A program made the position numbers and the translations under genes. Positions 34,764 through 46,600 of a stretch of DNA of 64,000 nucleotides are shown piece by piece. The DNA is from Annona cherimola (taxonomy: Eukaryota; Streptophyta; Magnoliopsida; Magnoliales; Annonaceae). The notes below the pieces were generated by a model that saw only the letters and a program-made list of their open reading frames with translations, did not search any database and was not told where the DNA came from. Position 1 is the first letter of the stretch, and every line of letters starts with the position of its first letter. The stretch spans positions 44,316,012 through 44,380,011 of the forward strand of contig CM059971.1 in NCBI GenBank assembly GCA_030490835.1, in the 5' to 3' direction.

Positions 34764-35252
34764 TTGAGATGGATTTTTGGAAATGAGATTTTCAAATAGG
34801 GCTTGAGAGAGGAATGGAGAGATCAATGGAGAGAACAGAGAGGGATAGATGGATTGAGAGAGAGAGAGAGAAAGAGCCGGAGAAGAAAGGAAAGCCGGAG
34901 AAATGCCGGAGAGAAGAAAACGAGATGGATATGCCGGAGAAAGGAAGAAGATTGGAAGAGAAAATGAGAGAGAGAAGGCTGCCGGCGCGGGAAAAATGAG
35001 AGAAAATGAGAGAAAAGAGAAAGAAGAAGGAGAAGGCCGGAAGTCCGACGGTCGCGCGCGAGGAGTCGACTTTGCCCTAGGCGAAGTCGACTTCATCCTA
35101 GCGGAGTCGACTTCGCCCAGAGGCGGAGTCGACTTCACTATGCCCAAGTCGACTTCACTGGAGTCGACTTGGTGGCTCCGGAGTCGACTTCACTATTGAT
35201 TTGAAATCTCCTAAATCTAATTTTTCATTTAATTGTTCCTAATTCAACTCAA
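34764..35252 (-). other. Leader between pol and extra ORF, with GTCGAC array
   Basis: Seven GTCGAC palindromes occur at about 35060-35190, followed by a pyrimidine-rich stretch on the minus strand up to the ATG at 34763. No gene is present. The plus-strand Glu/Arg-rich frames here are the shadow of the pyrimidine tract. Confidence 0.7.
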
Positions 35253-36775
35253 TCATCCCATGTCATTTCTAATTTTGTAAAATGATTCCTTTGCTATGTA
35301 TTCCGTGAATATATCAGCAATTTGATCCTCAGTTTTCATATATTCCAAACAAACATCATCATTTTCAACATGCTCACGAATAAAATGGTGCCTTACATCT
35401 ATGTGTTTGGTTCTAGAATGTCGTACATGATTTTTAGTTAAACAAATAGCACTAGTATTATCACATCTGATAGGAATGTTATAATAATCAATACCATAGT
35501 CTTTTAATTGTTGTTTCATCTAAAGTAATTGGGCACAACAACTCCCGACGGCTATATATTCAGCTTCCCCCGTAGATAGAGCAACACTAGTTTGTTTCCT
35601 TAAATACCATGAAACTAACATGTTTCCAAGGAATTGACATGTTCCACTAGTACTTTTTCGATCTACTTTGTACCCAGCAAAATCTGCATCCGAGTAGCCG
35701 ATTAAATCAAAACTTGACCCCTTTGGATACCATAGTCCAAGATTAGTGGTATTTATCAAATATTTAAAAATTCTTTTTACAGCCAATAAATGTGATTCTT
35801 TAGGACATGCTTGGAATCTAGAACACATACATACACTGAAAAGAATATCTGGTCTAGAAGCAGTTAAATATAACAATGATCCTATCATACTTCTATAAAG
35901 CTTTTGATCGATACATTTACCGTTTTCGTCCGTGTCGATCTTGATTGTTGAACTCATTGAAATATTTGCTCCTTTGCTAGTTTGCATTCTAAATTTCTTT
36001 AGCATTTCTTTGATGTACTTGGACTGATTTATGAATATTCCTTCGGCTTGTTGCTTGATTTGCAGTCCAAGGAAGAAATTTAATTCTCCCATCATGCTCA
36101 TTTCAAATTCGCTCTGCATAATCTTAGAAAATTCTTGGCACAGAGTTTCATCAGTAGCACCAAATATTATATCATCTACATAAATTTGCATAATTAAAAA
36201 AATTTTACTTTTATACTTGATGAATAAAGTAGTATCAACTTTTCCTCTTTCAAATTCATGATCAATCAAAAATCTATTTAACCTTTCATACCAAGCTCGG
36301 GGGTTTGTTTTAGTCCATATAATACTTTGGTCAACTTATAAACATATTTTGATTGATCCTTTTCTTCAAATCCAGGGGGTTGTTCAACATATACTTCTTC
36401 ATTCAAGTACCCATTCAAAAATGCACTTTTCATATCCATTTGAAACAATTTGAAATTCATGTGAGAAGCAAATGCTAGTAAAATGTGTATGACTTCTAAT
36501 CTAACCACGGGTGCATATGATTCTTCAAAATCAATCCATTCTTCCTGGGAATACCCTTTGGCTACTAGTCTAGCTTTGTTTCTTATTACAAGTCCGCTTT
36601 CGTCCAATTCGTTCCTAAATACCCATTTGGTACTAATAATGGTATAATCATTTAGTCTAGGAACTAAATGCCATACATTATTTCTTTCAAATATATTTAG
36701 CTCTTCTTGCATTGCAATAACCCAGTTTTCATCATTAAGAGCTTGTTCAATAGTGGTTGGTTCAATTTTTGACAC
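35253..36775 (-). pseudogene. Copia reverse transcriptase and RNase H, SIRE unit 1
   Basis: The RT domain starts in the frame 36775-36278 ([59 protein letters not shown]). After a frameshift at about 36278 it continues at 36269-35520 with the catalytic YVDDIIFG and FFLGLQIKQQ. RNase H follows (YSDADFAGYKVDRKSTSG, ALSTGEAEY). A TAG at 35520 replaces a Trp of the family, and the end runs to 35253 (NKNHVRHSRTKHID-type motif, read as TKNHVRHSRTKHIDV). The RT frameshift is identical in unit 2 (near 42081). Products would have been reverse transcriptase and RNase H for cytoplasmic cDNA synthesis. Confidence 0.9.
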
Positions 36776-36799
36776 AAATGCATATTGTCCACAAATATT

Positions 36800-38330
36800 T
36801 TATTTTGATCTCCTAGTTTTTACTCCTTCATAAATATTTCCAATGATTTGCTCAATTGGATGGACATTTTTGAATTTCAAATCAATTGGAGGTTTGTAGG
36901 AGTCATTACCTTCACTTACCTCTTCCTCTATGTGGTTTTTTTGCTTGAGCTTGGTTTCCTTTTGTTGTTCTTGTTGTTTTGCTTTTGTATCATTTGCATC
37001 ACTTAGTTCATCCTCCTTTCTCGAAGTTTGGTTAAATTCATCAAAAATAACATGTATTGATTCTTGTTCTATTTGATTTCTTTTGTTGAAAATCTCATAT
37101 GCTTTGCTATTTGATGAATAACCTAAGAAAATAGCTTCATCACTTTTGGCATCTAATTTTCTCAAATTTGTTTTTCAATTATTTAACACATAACAAGTAC
37201 ATCCAAAAGTATGGAAATATGATATGTTTGGTTTTCTGCATTTCCAAAGTTCATATAGGGTCTTTTTTCAATATTGCTCTAATGGTAACTCGGTTTAATA
37301 CATGACAAGCTGTACTTACAGCTTCACCCCAAAATCTTTTGGACAATTTACTCTCATTTAGCATGGTTCTAGCCATTTCTTGTATTGTCCGATTTTTCCT
37401 TTCAACAACTCCGTTTTGTTGAGGAGTTCTTGGTGTAGAAAATGTATGGTGAATTCCTTTTTCATTGCAAAATTCTATGAATCGATTATTTTCAAATTCA
37501 CCACCATGATCACTTCTAATGGAAATTATTGAACTTTGTTTTTCATTTTGCACCAAATTTGAAAACGTGACAAACATAGAAAATGCTTCATCTTTGCTAG
37601 CTAAGAGTATAATCCAAGTAAATCTTGAAAAATCATCAACAATTACATACACGTACTTTTTCCCACCAAGAGTTAAAATGTCTGATGACCCATAAAGATC
37701 CATATGTAACAACTCAAGTGGTCTAGTTGTTGAAATTTCCTTTTTGGTGGAAAATGGCATTTTGGGTTGTTTAGATAGTTGACAAGCTTTACAAATCTTA
37801 TCCCCATCATATTTGAGCTTTGGTAACCCTTGTACTAGATTCTTTTTACACAATGTTTTAATATTTGACATATTTATATGTCCAAGCCTTGTATGCCATA
37901 TCCAAGGATCATTTTCTATGGCTATTAGACATTTTCCCTCTAGTTCATCAAGGCAAATCAAATATATATTTCCATGTCTTTTGCCACAAAATACTATGTG
38001 TTCATCATAAAAAATATTACATATAGAGGATTCAAATACAACTTTATATCCTTTATCACATAATTGACTAATACTCATTAGGTTGTGTTTGAGTCCTTCA
38101 ATAAATAGTACATCTTCAATACATGCATTTGAAATACCATAAACATTTTCTTTACCCTTTATTTTACCTTTTTTATTATTTCCGAAAGCTATTGTTCATT
38201 CATTGCATGGGTTGATCTTATGGAACAGTCCTTTTTCTCCTATCATATATCTTGAGCAACTACTATCCATAAACCATATGTTATTGGCCTTAGCTCTAAG
38301 ACAAACCTGCAAAAATTAAGTCAAGTGGAG
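36800..38330 (-). pseudogene. Copia protease and integrase, SIRE unit 1
   Basis: The protease active site lies near 38245-38272 but reads DSSCSRYM instead of DSGCSRHM, so the catalytic Gly is lost. A TGA follows shortly after. Integrase (38078-37251) has the zinc-binding HTRLGH and CKAC, then the catalytic core with MDLYG, SDHGGEF and QQNGVVERKN, giving all three acidic residues. A stop and frameshift near 37251-37165 precede a linker (LGYSSNSKAYEIFNKRN), which ends at a TAA at 36800 where unit 2 has CAA. The integrase core itself is well preserved. Confidence 0.88.
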
Positions 38331-38331
38331 C

Positions 38332-40154
38332 TCATCCTTTTGGTACCCATTTTATGGGACCATTTGGGTTAGTTATCCTTTGGAGTCTATGTTGGTCTAC
38401 CTTTGAAGCCATAAATCCAATATTTTTCGGCATCCAAACCACTTTTGCACCAAGGTTTTGCAATTTTCTCAATTTGCATTGATAAACCTTGTGTCCTAAC
38501 TTGTTGCAAAAATTACAAGCTCCCGGAAGTCTAGAAATAGGAAGCCATTTGGTAATTTGTTCCTCGGTTGGTCTTTTAGTCCAAATTACTTGATTTATCT
38601 TAGGTTTAGTATAAATGGGTTTGGTGTTGTTTCTCGGAGCATTAGATTTCTCTTGCTCAAATGTATTATACCCAAGTCCTTTCTTACAAGTTTGGGTTGT
38701 CATTTTCAAGAACATTTTCACATTTTCTCCTGGATTAGAAAACTTGATAAACGATTAATTTAATGATTCATTTTCCCTTTTGAGTTTCTCTAACTTAATT
38801 TCCAATGTATTCTTTTTACTTTTTAATTTATCTATCTTTTCAGCAAGTTTACCATTCACAATTATTACTGCATCACATTGTCTTTTCTTTATTGTAAACT
38901 TATTTCCTAATTGCTTTATTTCTTCATATAATGAATCATAGGCTTGTTGAAGTTCTTCCAATTCAGCACATTTGAGACATTCATTTGTAGAAGAGAAAAT
39001 TGAAAAAGATTTTTGTTTGGAGGTTACCTCTTGACTACTTGTGCAGTTTGTTGAAGTAGCTTGATCCTCCAAAATTTTCGTGGCTGCAAAACATATGTCG
39101 GAATTTGCTATGCAAAAAATTCTTGCGCAATCTGCTTCACATTCTTCACTTGAAGAGATATATGTTGTAGATTCCTCTTCATTTATGTACATGCCTCTTC
39201 CTTTGTTTCTTTGAAATTTTCTGTTGTCGCCTTGATCTTTTCTTTACTCCTTTGCTTTATATTCTTCGGGCGTTGGTCATTGGGCTTGTATGTGCCCCAA
39301 ACCACCACACCGGTAACAATTTGTTGATTCTTTCTTTTTCTCTTTAGAATTTCTTTCTTTAAAGTTTCTGAATTTCTACCTTTCCTTACAAATTTTTTGA
39401 ACCGTTTTGTAAGTAAGGCAATTTCATCGTTGTTTTGTGATGATGAGGTGGTGTCATCCGAGTCTTGTGTAGCTTTCAAGGCGATGGCTCTTTTTCCTTT
39501 GTGGTGATCCTCGTTTCTTTTCTTGATTAGCTCATGTGACATTAACGAGCTAATAAGGTCTTCCAACTTTAATGTGTTTAGGTCCTTGGCTTCTTCTATT
39601 TCCGTGATTTTTGGAGTCCATGATTCAGGTAGTGCCCTTAGAATCTTCATGACCTGTTCAGATTCAGAAATTGCCTTTCCTAGCCCTTTCAAGGCGTTAG
39701 AAATCTTAGAAAATCAAGCAAATATTTCAAAAATATTTTCTGTTTCTAGCATTCTAAAGTTTTCCAATTCTCCAATCAAAATATTTCTCCTTGTCCCTTG
39801 GACTTGAGAAGTTCCTTCATAGATAGATGTTAGTGTATCCCATATCTCTTTGGCAGTTAAACAAGAGGATACTCTATCATATTCGGAAGCCGTAAGAGCA
39901 CAAAATAATGAATTCATAGCCTTGACGTTACTCTTTATAATTTTCACTTCCTCATCGGTCCATTTGGAAGCTCTTTCATAAATAGGCAAAGTCACACCGT
40001 CTTGGATTGCAATCCAAGAGTCCATATCTGTAGCCATGATGAGTTGTTTCATACGTAGCTTCCAATATCCAAAATTATTCCCATCAAACAATGGTGGCCT
40101 AGTAAAGGATTCGCCTTCGGCAAATGCGGGAACGGAAGTAGATTCGGATGCCAT
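38332..40154 (-). pseudogene. Copia gag, SIRE unit 1
   Basis: The ATG at 40152-40154 lies 35 bp after the primer site. The UBN2/gag-type domain is clear (PPLFDGNNFGYWKLRMKQ, SCLTAKEIWDTLTSIYEGT, MKILRALPESW). A zinc knuckle near 39300 reads CYRCGGLGH, with its last cysteine changed to TGA. A coil-like middle (39192-38755) and a second knuckle CNFCNKLGHKVYQC follow, ending NGPIKWVPKG at 38332. Three or more breaks (about 39714, 39183-39300 and 38721-38755) disrupt it. Gag would form the cytoplasmic particle. Confidence 0.88.
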
Positions 40155-40188
40155 ATGAAAAGATCTCTTTAGTAAAACTCAAAGACCT

Positions 40189-40200
40189 GCTCTGATACTA
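40189..40200 (-). promoter_or_regulatory. Primer binding site, SIRE unit 1
   Basis: The minus strand reads TAGTATCAGAGC two bases after the LTR end. This is one change from the initiator-tRNA-Met site TGGTATCAGAGC. Confidence 0.85.
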
Positions 40201-40202
40201 CT

Positions 40203-41509
40203 TGTTGGTCCCGAGTTGATGGCAATTACCCAAGAGGGGAGGCGTGAATTGGGTATTTAAAAATTTAAAACTTTAATTAGAGATTTTGCCCCGGTTTAGT
40301 TTAAACCCCTTTAATGAAACAAATAGAAAGCAATTAGATAATGAAAGCGGAAATGAAAAACAGTAGCCAAGATTTATAGTGGTTCGGACAACCTTTCCCT
40401 ACTCCACTCTTCCAATCTCACACTCCCTTGTGACTTGGGTTCCACTATGTATTCCGCGAATACAACTAGAGTCTCCACTCTCTTTTAAATTCTAGCTCTA
40501 GGGGGCATATACAACCAGAGTCTCCGCTCTCTTCTAGATTCTAGCTCTAGGGGGCGTGTACAACAAGCAACACAAGTAGGTGATGAGTTACACTCCAATC
40601 ACAACCCTACTTCATATATCTTAGTTTGAAACACCGAACTCAAACCAAGTACCAAAATCAAATAACAAGATGAAATAGAAGAAATCTACACTTTACAGAT
40701 TTGAATAGGCAGTTTTAGCTCAAGGAAGAATCTGTAGAAGCAACGAATCGTATTGCGTCGAAGAAAACAGCAACTTTGAAGCTTGTTCTTCCTTAGAAAG
40801 TGTATAGATCACTCAATTGTAGAGAAAAGTGGATTGAAACTCTTAGTAGCACTTCTTTCCTCTTTTTCAGTTCTATCTTGTGTATTTCCATATTTTCTTG
40901 AGTGTCTATATATAGAGGAGGGAGAATTTTGAACATTATAGAGTTGGTTGGCGCGTAATAAATGTTCCAAGTTCAAAAATTCGAACGTTACGCCCCCAAG
41001 TCGAAGGTGGAGTCGACTTCGTGTGCGACTTCACCCAAGTCGCATGCTGGAGTCGACTTCATGTGCGACTTCAGCTGTTCTTCAATTTCCAAGTCTGTCC
41101 TCTGGGTCGACTTTGCCTGTGACTTGGCTTCAAGTCGATCTTGGAGTCGACTTCGGGTGCGACTTGACTTCTTTCTTTTTCCAAGTCAGTTTGATGTCTC
41201 TTGCTTGCTTAACTTTTTCTTCTTCTTTTGTCTTTCAATACTTGGAACTTATTTGTACAAAATTTCTTTAGCTTTAAGTCTAAAGAACTTGAAAAACTCG
41301 AATCTTGTATGAACAAATCCAACTTTGATTTAGAATGGTTGAATCCATGTGTCTTGCTTGCTTTAAACTTGGATTAGTCTTCATATATTCAAGTTGAAAA
41401 ATTTAAGTCCACTTCATCTTCAATTTGACTCAAGTCTATCTTGTAGTCGGCTTGGCCTTCGACTTGAAATTCTGAAAATCTGCACTGCCCATCTGAAGTT
41501 GATGCTGGA
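40203..41509 (-). repeat. Middle LTR of SIRE array, truncated
   Basis: The LTR end (CCAACA on the minus strand) is intact at 40203. The LTR start is missing: homology to 31084-32841 stops at about 41509, where four filler bases lead into RNase H of unit 2. About 450 bp of LTR are deleted. A TATA-like box and two copies of the internal duplication remain. Confidence 0.88.
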
Positions 41510-41513
41510 TACC

Positions 41514-42515
41514 AACTTGACCCCTTTGGATACCATAGTCCAAGATTAGTGGTATTTATCAAATATTTAAAAATTCTTTTTACAGCCAATAAATGTGATT
41601 CTTTAGGACATGCTTGAAATCTAGAACACATACATACACTGAAAAGAATATCCGGTCTAGAAGCAGTTAAATACAACAATGATCCTATCATACTTCTATA
41701 AAGCTTTTGATCGATACATTTACCGTTTTCGTCCGTATCGATCTTGATTGTTGAACTCATTGAAATATTTGCTCCTTTGCTAGTTTGCATTCTAAATTTC
41801 TTTAGCATTTCTTTGATGTACTTGGACTGATTTATGAATATTCTTTCGGATTGTTGCTTGATTTGCAGTCCAAGGAAGAAATTTAATTCTCCCATCATGC
41901 TCATTTCAAATTCGCTCTGCATAATTTTAGAAAATTCTTGGCACAGAGTTTCATCAGTAGCACCAAATATTATATCATCTACATAAATTTGCATAATTAA
42001 AATTTTTTTACTTTTATACTTGATGAATAAAGTAGTATCAACTTTTCCTCTTTCAAATTCATGATCAATCAAAAATCTATTTAACCTTTCATACCAAGCT
42101 CGGGGGTTTGTTTTAGTCCATATAATACTTTGGTCAACTTATAAACATATTTTGATTGATCCTTTTCTTCAAATCCAGGGGGTTGTTCAACATATACTTC
42201 TTCATTCAAGTACCCATTCAAAAATGCGCTTTTCACATCCATTTGAAACAATTTGAAATTCATGTGAGAAGCAAATGCTAGTAAAATGTGTATGGCTTCT
42301 AATCTAGCCACGAGTGCATATGATTCTTCAAAATCAATCCCTTCTTCCTGGGAATACCCTTTGGCTACTAGTCTAGCTTTGTTTCTTATTACAAGTCTTC
42401 TTTCGTCCAATTTGTTCCTAAATACCCATTTGGTACTAATAATGGTATAATCATTTAGTCTAGGAACTAAATGCCATACATTATTTCTTTCAAATATATT
42501 TAGCTCTTCTTGCAT
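41514..42515 (-). pseudogene. Reverse transcriptase, SIRE unit 2, RNase H truncated
   Basis: The frame 42515-42081 gives the first RT motifs ([27 protein letters not shown]). The frame 42072 leftward gives YVDDIIFG and ends in NTTNLGLWYPKGSS, where it runs into LTR sequence. The frameshift between the two frames is the same as in unit 1. RNase H after its first residues, the extra ORF and the polypurine tract are gone. Confidence 0.88.
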
Positions 42516-43603
42516 TGCAATAACCCAGTTTTCATCATTGGTTCAATTTTTGACACAAATGCATATTGTCCACAAATATTTTGTTTTGATCTCCTAGTTT
42601 TTACTCCTTCATAAATATTTCCAATGACTTGCTCAATTGGATGGACATTTTTGAATTTCAAATCAATTGGAGGTTTGTAGGAGTCATTACCTTCACTTAC
42701 CTCTTCCTCAATTGGGTTTTCTAGCTTGAGCTCGGTTTCCTTTTGTTGTTCTTGTTGTTTTGCTTTTGTATCATCTGCATCACTTAGTTCATCCTCCTTT
42801 CTCGGAGTTTGGTTAAATTCATTAAAAACAACATGTATTGATTCTTCTACTATTTGATTTCTTTTGTTAAAAATCCTATATGTTTTGCTATTTGATGAAT
42901 AACCTAAGAAAATAGCTTCATCACTTTTGGCATCTAATTTTCCCAATTTTTTTCCATTATTTAACACATAACAAGTACATCCAAAAGTATGGAAATACGA
43001 TATGTTTGGTTTTCTGCCTTTCCAAAATTCATATGGGGTTTTTTCAATATTGCTTTAATGGTAATTCAATTTAATACGTGACGAGCTGTACTTACAGCTT
43101 CACCCCAAAATTTTTTGGACAATTTGCTCTCATTTAGCATGGTTCTAGCCATTTCTTGTATTGTCCGATTTTTCCTTTCAACAACTTCGTTTTATTGAGG
43201 AGTTCTTGGTACAGAAAATGTATGGTGAATTCCTTTTTCATTGCAAAATTCTATGAATCTATTATTTTCAAATTCACCACCATGATCACTTCTAATGGAA
43301 ATGATTGAACTTTGTTTTTCATTTTGCACCAAATTTGAAAACGTGACAAACATAGAAAATGCTTCATCTTTGCTATCTAAGAGTATAATCCAAGTAAATT
43401 TTGAAAAATCATCAACAATTACATGCACGTACTTTTTCCCACCAAGAGCTAAAATGTCTGATGGCCCATAAAGATCCATATGTAACAACTCAAGTGGTCT
43501 AGTTGTTGAAATTTCCTTTTTGGTGGAAAATGGCATTTTGGGTTGTTTAGATAGTTGACAAGCTTTACAAATCTTATCCTTGTCATATTTGAGCTTTGGT
43601 AAC
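42516..43603 (-). pseudogene. Integrase core and linker, SIRE unit 2
   Basis: The integrase core keeps LHMDLYG and SDHGGEF in the frame 43536-43192. A stop replaces a residue just before the NGVVERKN region, and the frame is broken near 43050. The linker (42967-42500) ends in a deletion of about 20 bases relative to unit 1. The N-terminal half of integrase continues at 48652, beyond the inserted solo LTR D. Confidence 0.82.
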
Positions 43604-46600
43604 TGTGAAACCCCAACCTAAGTAGGATTCAATATATGCATTGAATATTTACATGTGATTTATAAGTAAATTTATTGAATTATGAATGATTTTGTGATTT
43701 TGCTAAACTATGATAATTACGGCTAAGGATTAGCAATGATGATTCGAGTGATCATTATAAGCTAATGTGGGACAAAGGGATTAGAATAATTTGTTGGTGA
43801 TTAAAATACACCAATACATCATGAATAATCATTTTAGATTATTTGATATGGATTATGAGAATTTAAAAGGATAATTCTCAAGTTAGTAAAGAAAACCTTA
43901 GAAAATTCATAACTGGACGCCCATAAGGCGGATTAATATGAAAATTGAGATGGAAGCACATAATTTTGTACTTAATCATATGGGAAAGGTATATTATGAA
44001 AATTTTGATTTTAATTGATCATCACCGTCCAAAATTTAAAACGATCACAACTTAAGTTAGAAAAGTCGGATTGAGATGAAATTTGAAATGGACGGTTAAA
44101 ATTATGAGATTAAGGTTATGAAAGGATTTGATCATGAAAATGATGATGGAATTATGCTTGCACGAAATTATGATTAATTCTTTTGACTTTTTACACCAAA
44201 AAGTGATTAGCATAGGGAAGAGTAGCTTACATGGCAAGTATGGACGTCCAAGCAGCCCCTAAAGTGGATTTTGTGAAATATTTTTATAATATAATGGATA
44301 CCCAAAGTCAACGAGGAGTTAATGTAGATAATTTGGCATTAAATTAAAGTGAAATTCGGATTTATTAGGGCTGATCTGAACCGTTGAATGGAGGAGGAGA
44401 AAATGGACAGCAGCATGTATTCAGCTTGATGTGGACGGTTTGGCAGCTCAATGCATGGTTTATAATTTTTTTTATTATCCTAAATTGACCCTAATTACCC
44501 AACACTACTAGATAATTAATTGGGTAATTAATTAAAGCGGTAAAAAAATTTATTATGATAAGGACATCTGCTGCAAAGTGGACGTGATTTGGGCATCAAA
44601 AAGCGGACAGCAAAATTGTGTCCGATCATATGGCTGGAAAAGTGATTTTTTGTAAATTTTAAAAATTAGAAAATGCATGGATATTTAGCCTAGGTAATAG
44701 GGTATGTAAGTGTGCATTTATTCGATGAAAATTTCTTTGGAAAAAAATTGAAAAAGTGGCTGATGAAGGACGTGCAACAGATGGACAGCTTTGTGTTAAT
44801 TAAATGTTTTGGATAATTAGTGGATTTATAAATGAGATAAAAATATTTTTAATGGCCCAAAAGTTGCCATGTCAGATAAGGGGATAGGAATACATTGAAA
44901 ATTGTGTGGATGATGTGGCATGTGGGGCCCATTTTCTGGAAATTTCCAGCTAGTTGCTAAAAGGCAAAGGGACGTCCATATGCATATCAAGGAGTTAGAA
45001 AATTTCTGCAAAATTGGAGTTCTCCTTTCCAGCAGAAACTCATGTCCCCTAGGCCACCAAGGAGGAAGAAAAGAGAAGAAAATAAAGGGAAAAAGGAAGG
45101 ATTACCCATTTAATCAAGTAAGTATTTGATTATTTTGTTTTTATATCTCAAATCTGGAAATTTTTTGATGTTGTAAAGTAAAATATGAACGGGAAAGTAA
45201 ATGGATTAATTTTAGCATGAAAAGTTTTGGGAAGAATCATGATGGATTTATTAAGGAACGACCAAAGTTTCAGATTAAAAGAATGATCCGGTTTCAAATT
45301 AAAAATCCGAGAAGATTAACCTAAACAGGGTAAAACGGGTGACAGGATCAGCAATAGAAAATGATTTTTAATAATTTTTATAAAAGGATTTTCAGGCTGA
45401 AAAGTTTACAGAAAATATAAGACATATTGGGGATCATATTAAAAATATAAAATTTAGGTTTTGATGGGAATAAATGCCACATAATTCACGTGACTAAGGC
45501 TGACCCTAAACTCCCAACACTGTCCAGCACAGTGAAAATTCAAAAAGAAATATATTATGTTAATATTTCGTGATGAAATTTTTATGATAGTTATTTCATG
45601 TAGTTATTAAGTTATGGTAGAAATTTAAGAGTTAAATACCTTGATTTGATTATAAATCAAGATTTATAGATTTCAGTTCGCCTGATTTCAGCATTTGTGG
45701 ATAGTTGGAGAAAAAAATCAAAAAGAAATATGTATAACCGACTTGGAGATTAAGCGGGTTATGAATATTTATGAAAATGGGTTGGAAAACTAGGTGAATG
45801 CAAGCAAATGAAATTTACATGAATGTTATGTCATTCTACATGTATAGGTAAAGGCAAAGAAAGGGTTGACCAGGGAAGCACACGTGATCAAGGTAAGCAA
45901 GCGAGCTTTTCAAAATATTGATTTCTTCCTATGTTTTGAAAATGATAGCTTAAATAAAATTCCTTAAGGATTGTTTCATGGGAAACAAGCAATAGTTCTT
46001 AAAATAGTTATTTTGTCACAAGTGTTGCCAAGATTGGAAATGCTTATATCAATGATTTTAAAGAGTTTGCTTACAAGTAAGCAAACGGGCTTTCCAAAAT
46101 ATTGTTTCAAAGGAATTTTATGAAATTTATGAACTTGCTATAATAAGTTGGTTTCATAATCGCTTACGAGATAAGTAAGTGAATTTTCAAGCATAATGTT
46201 TATATTCAAGTATTAAATTTACTTGATCATGTTTATATTAATGATGTGGAGAATTGCTTATAGAGTAAGCAAGCTCAGTTCTTGAAAATATAATGTGGGT
46301 TTTATGATGGTTTTAATATAAGCGAGTTCATACAAGTGTGGTTTACAAAGAGTTTTATATTGAAAGAGTTTGTCTCGTTCATAAAGTGATATTCAAAAAC
46401 AAACCATGGAAATTCTATTTCCAAGGAGTTTTATTGAAAAATGTAATTCTTTATAAAATGGTTTTTAGAAATAAATAGATGTTTTGAAATGGTTTCCATT
46501 AAATGTCATAAATTGAATTTATATACATGTTTTGAGATTTATGTAGATATTTTGAAATAATCTATCAAGGTGCTTTACAACTCTTAGAGTTGTAACACTT

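Noticed and set aside
34764..35147. Upstream extension of the extra ORF to the Met at 35147
   Set aside because: The extension is Ser/Phe/Pro-rich filler from the pyrimidine tract and GTCGAC array; the basic start at 34763 fits a real N-terminus better.
34814..35199. Glu/Arg-rich plus-strand frames
   Set aside because: They are the complement of a pyrimidine-rich leader of the minus-strand extra ORF; the repeats are low complexity.
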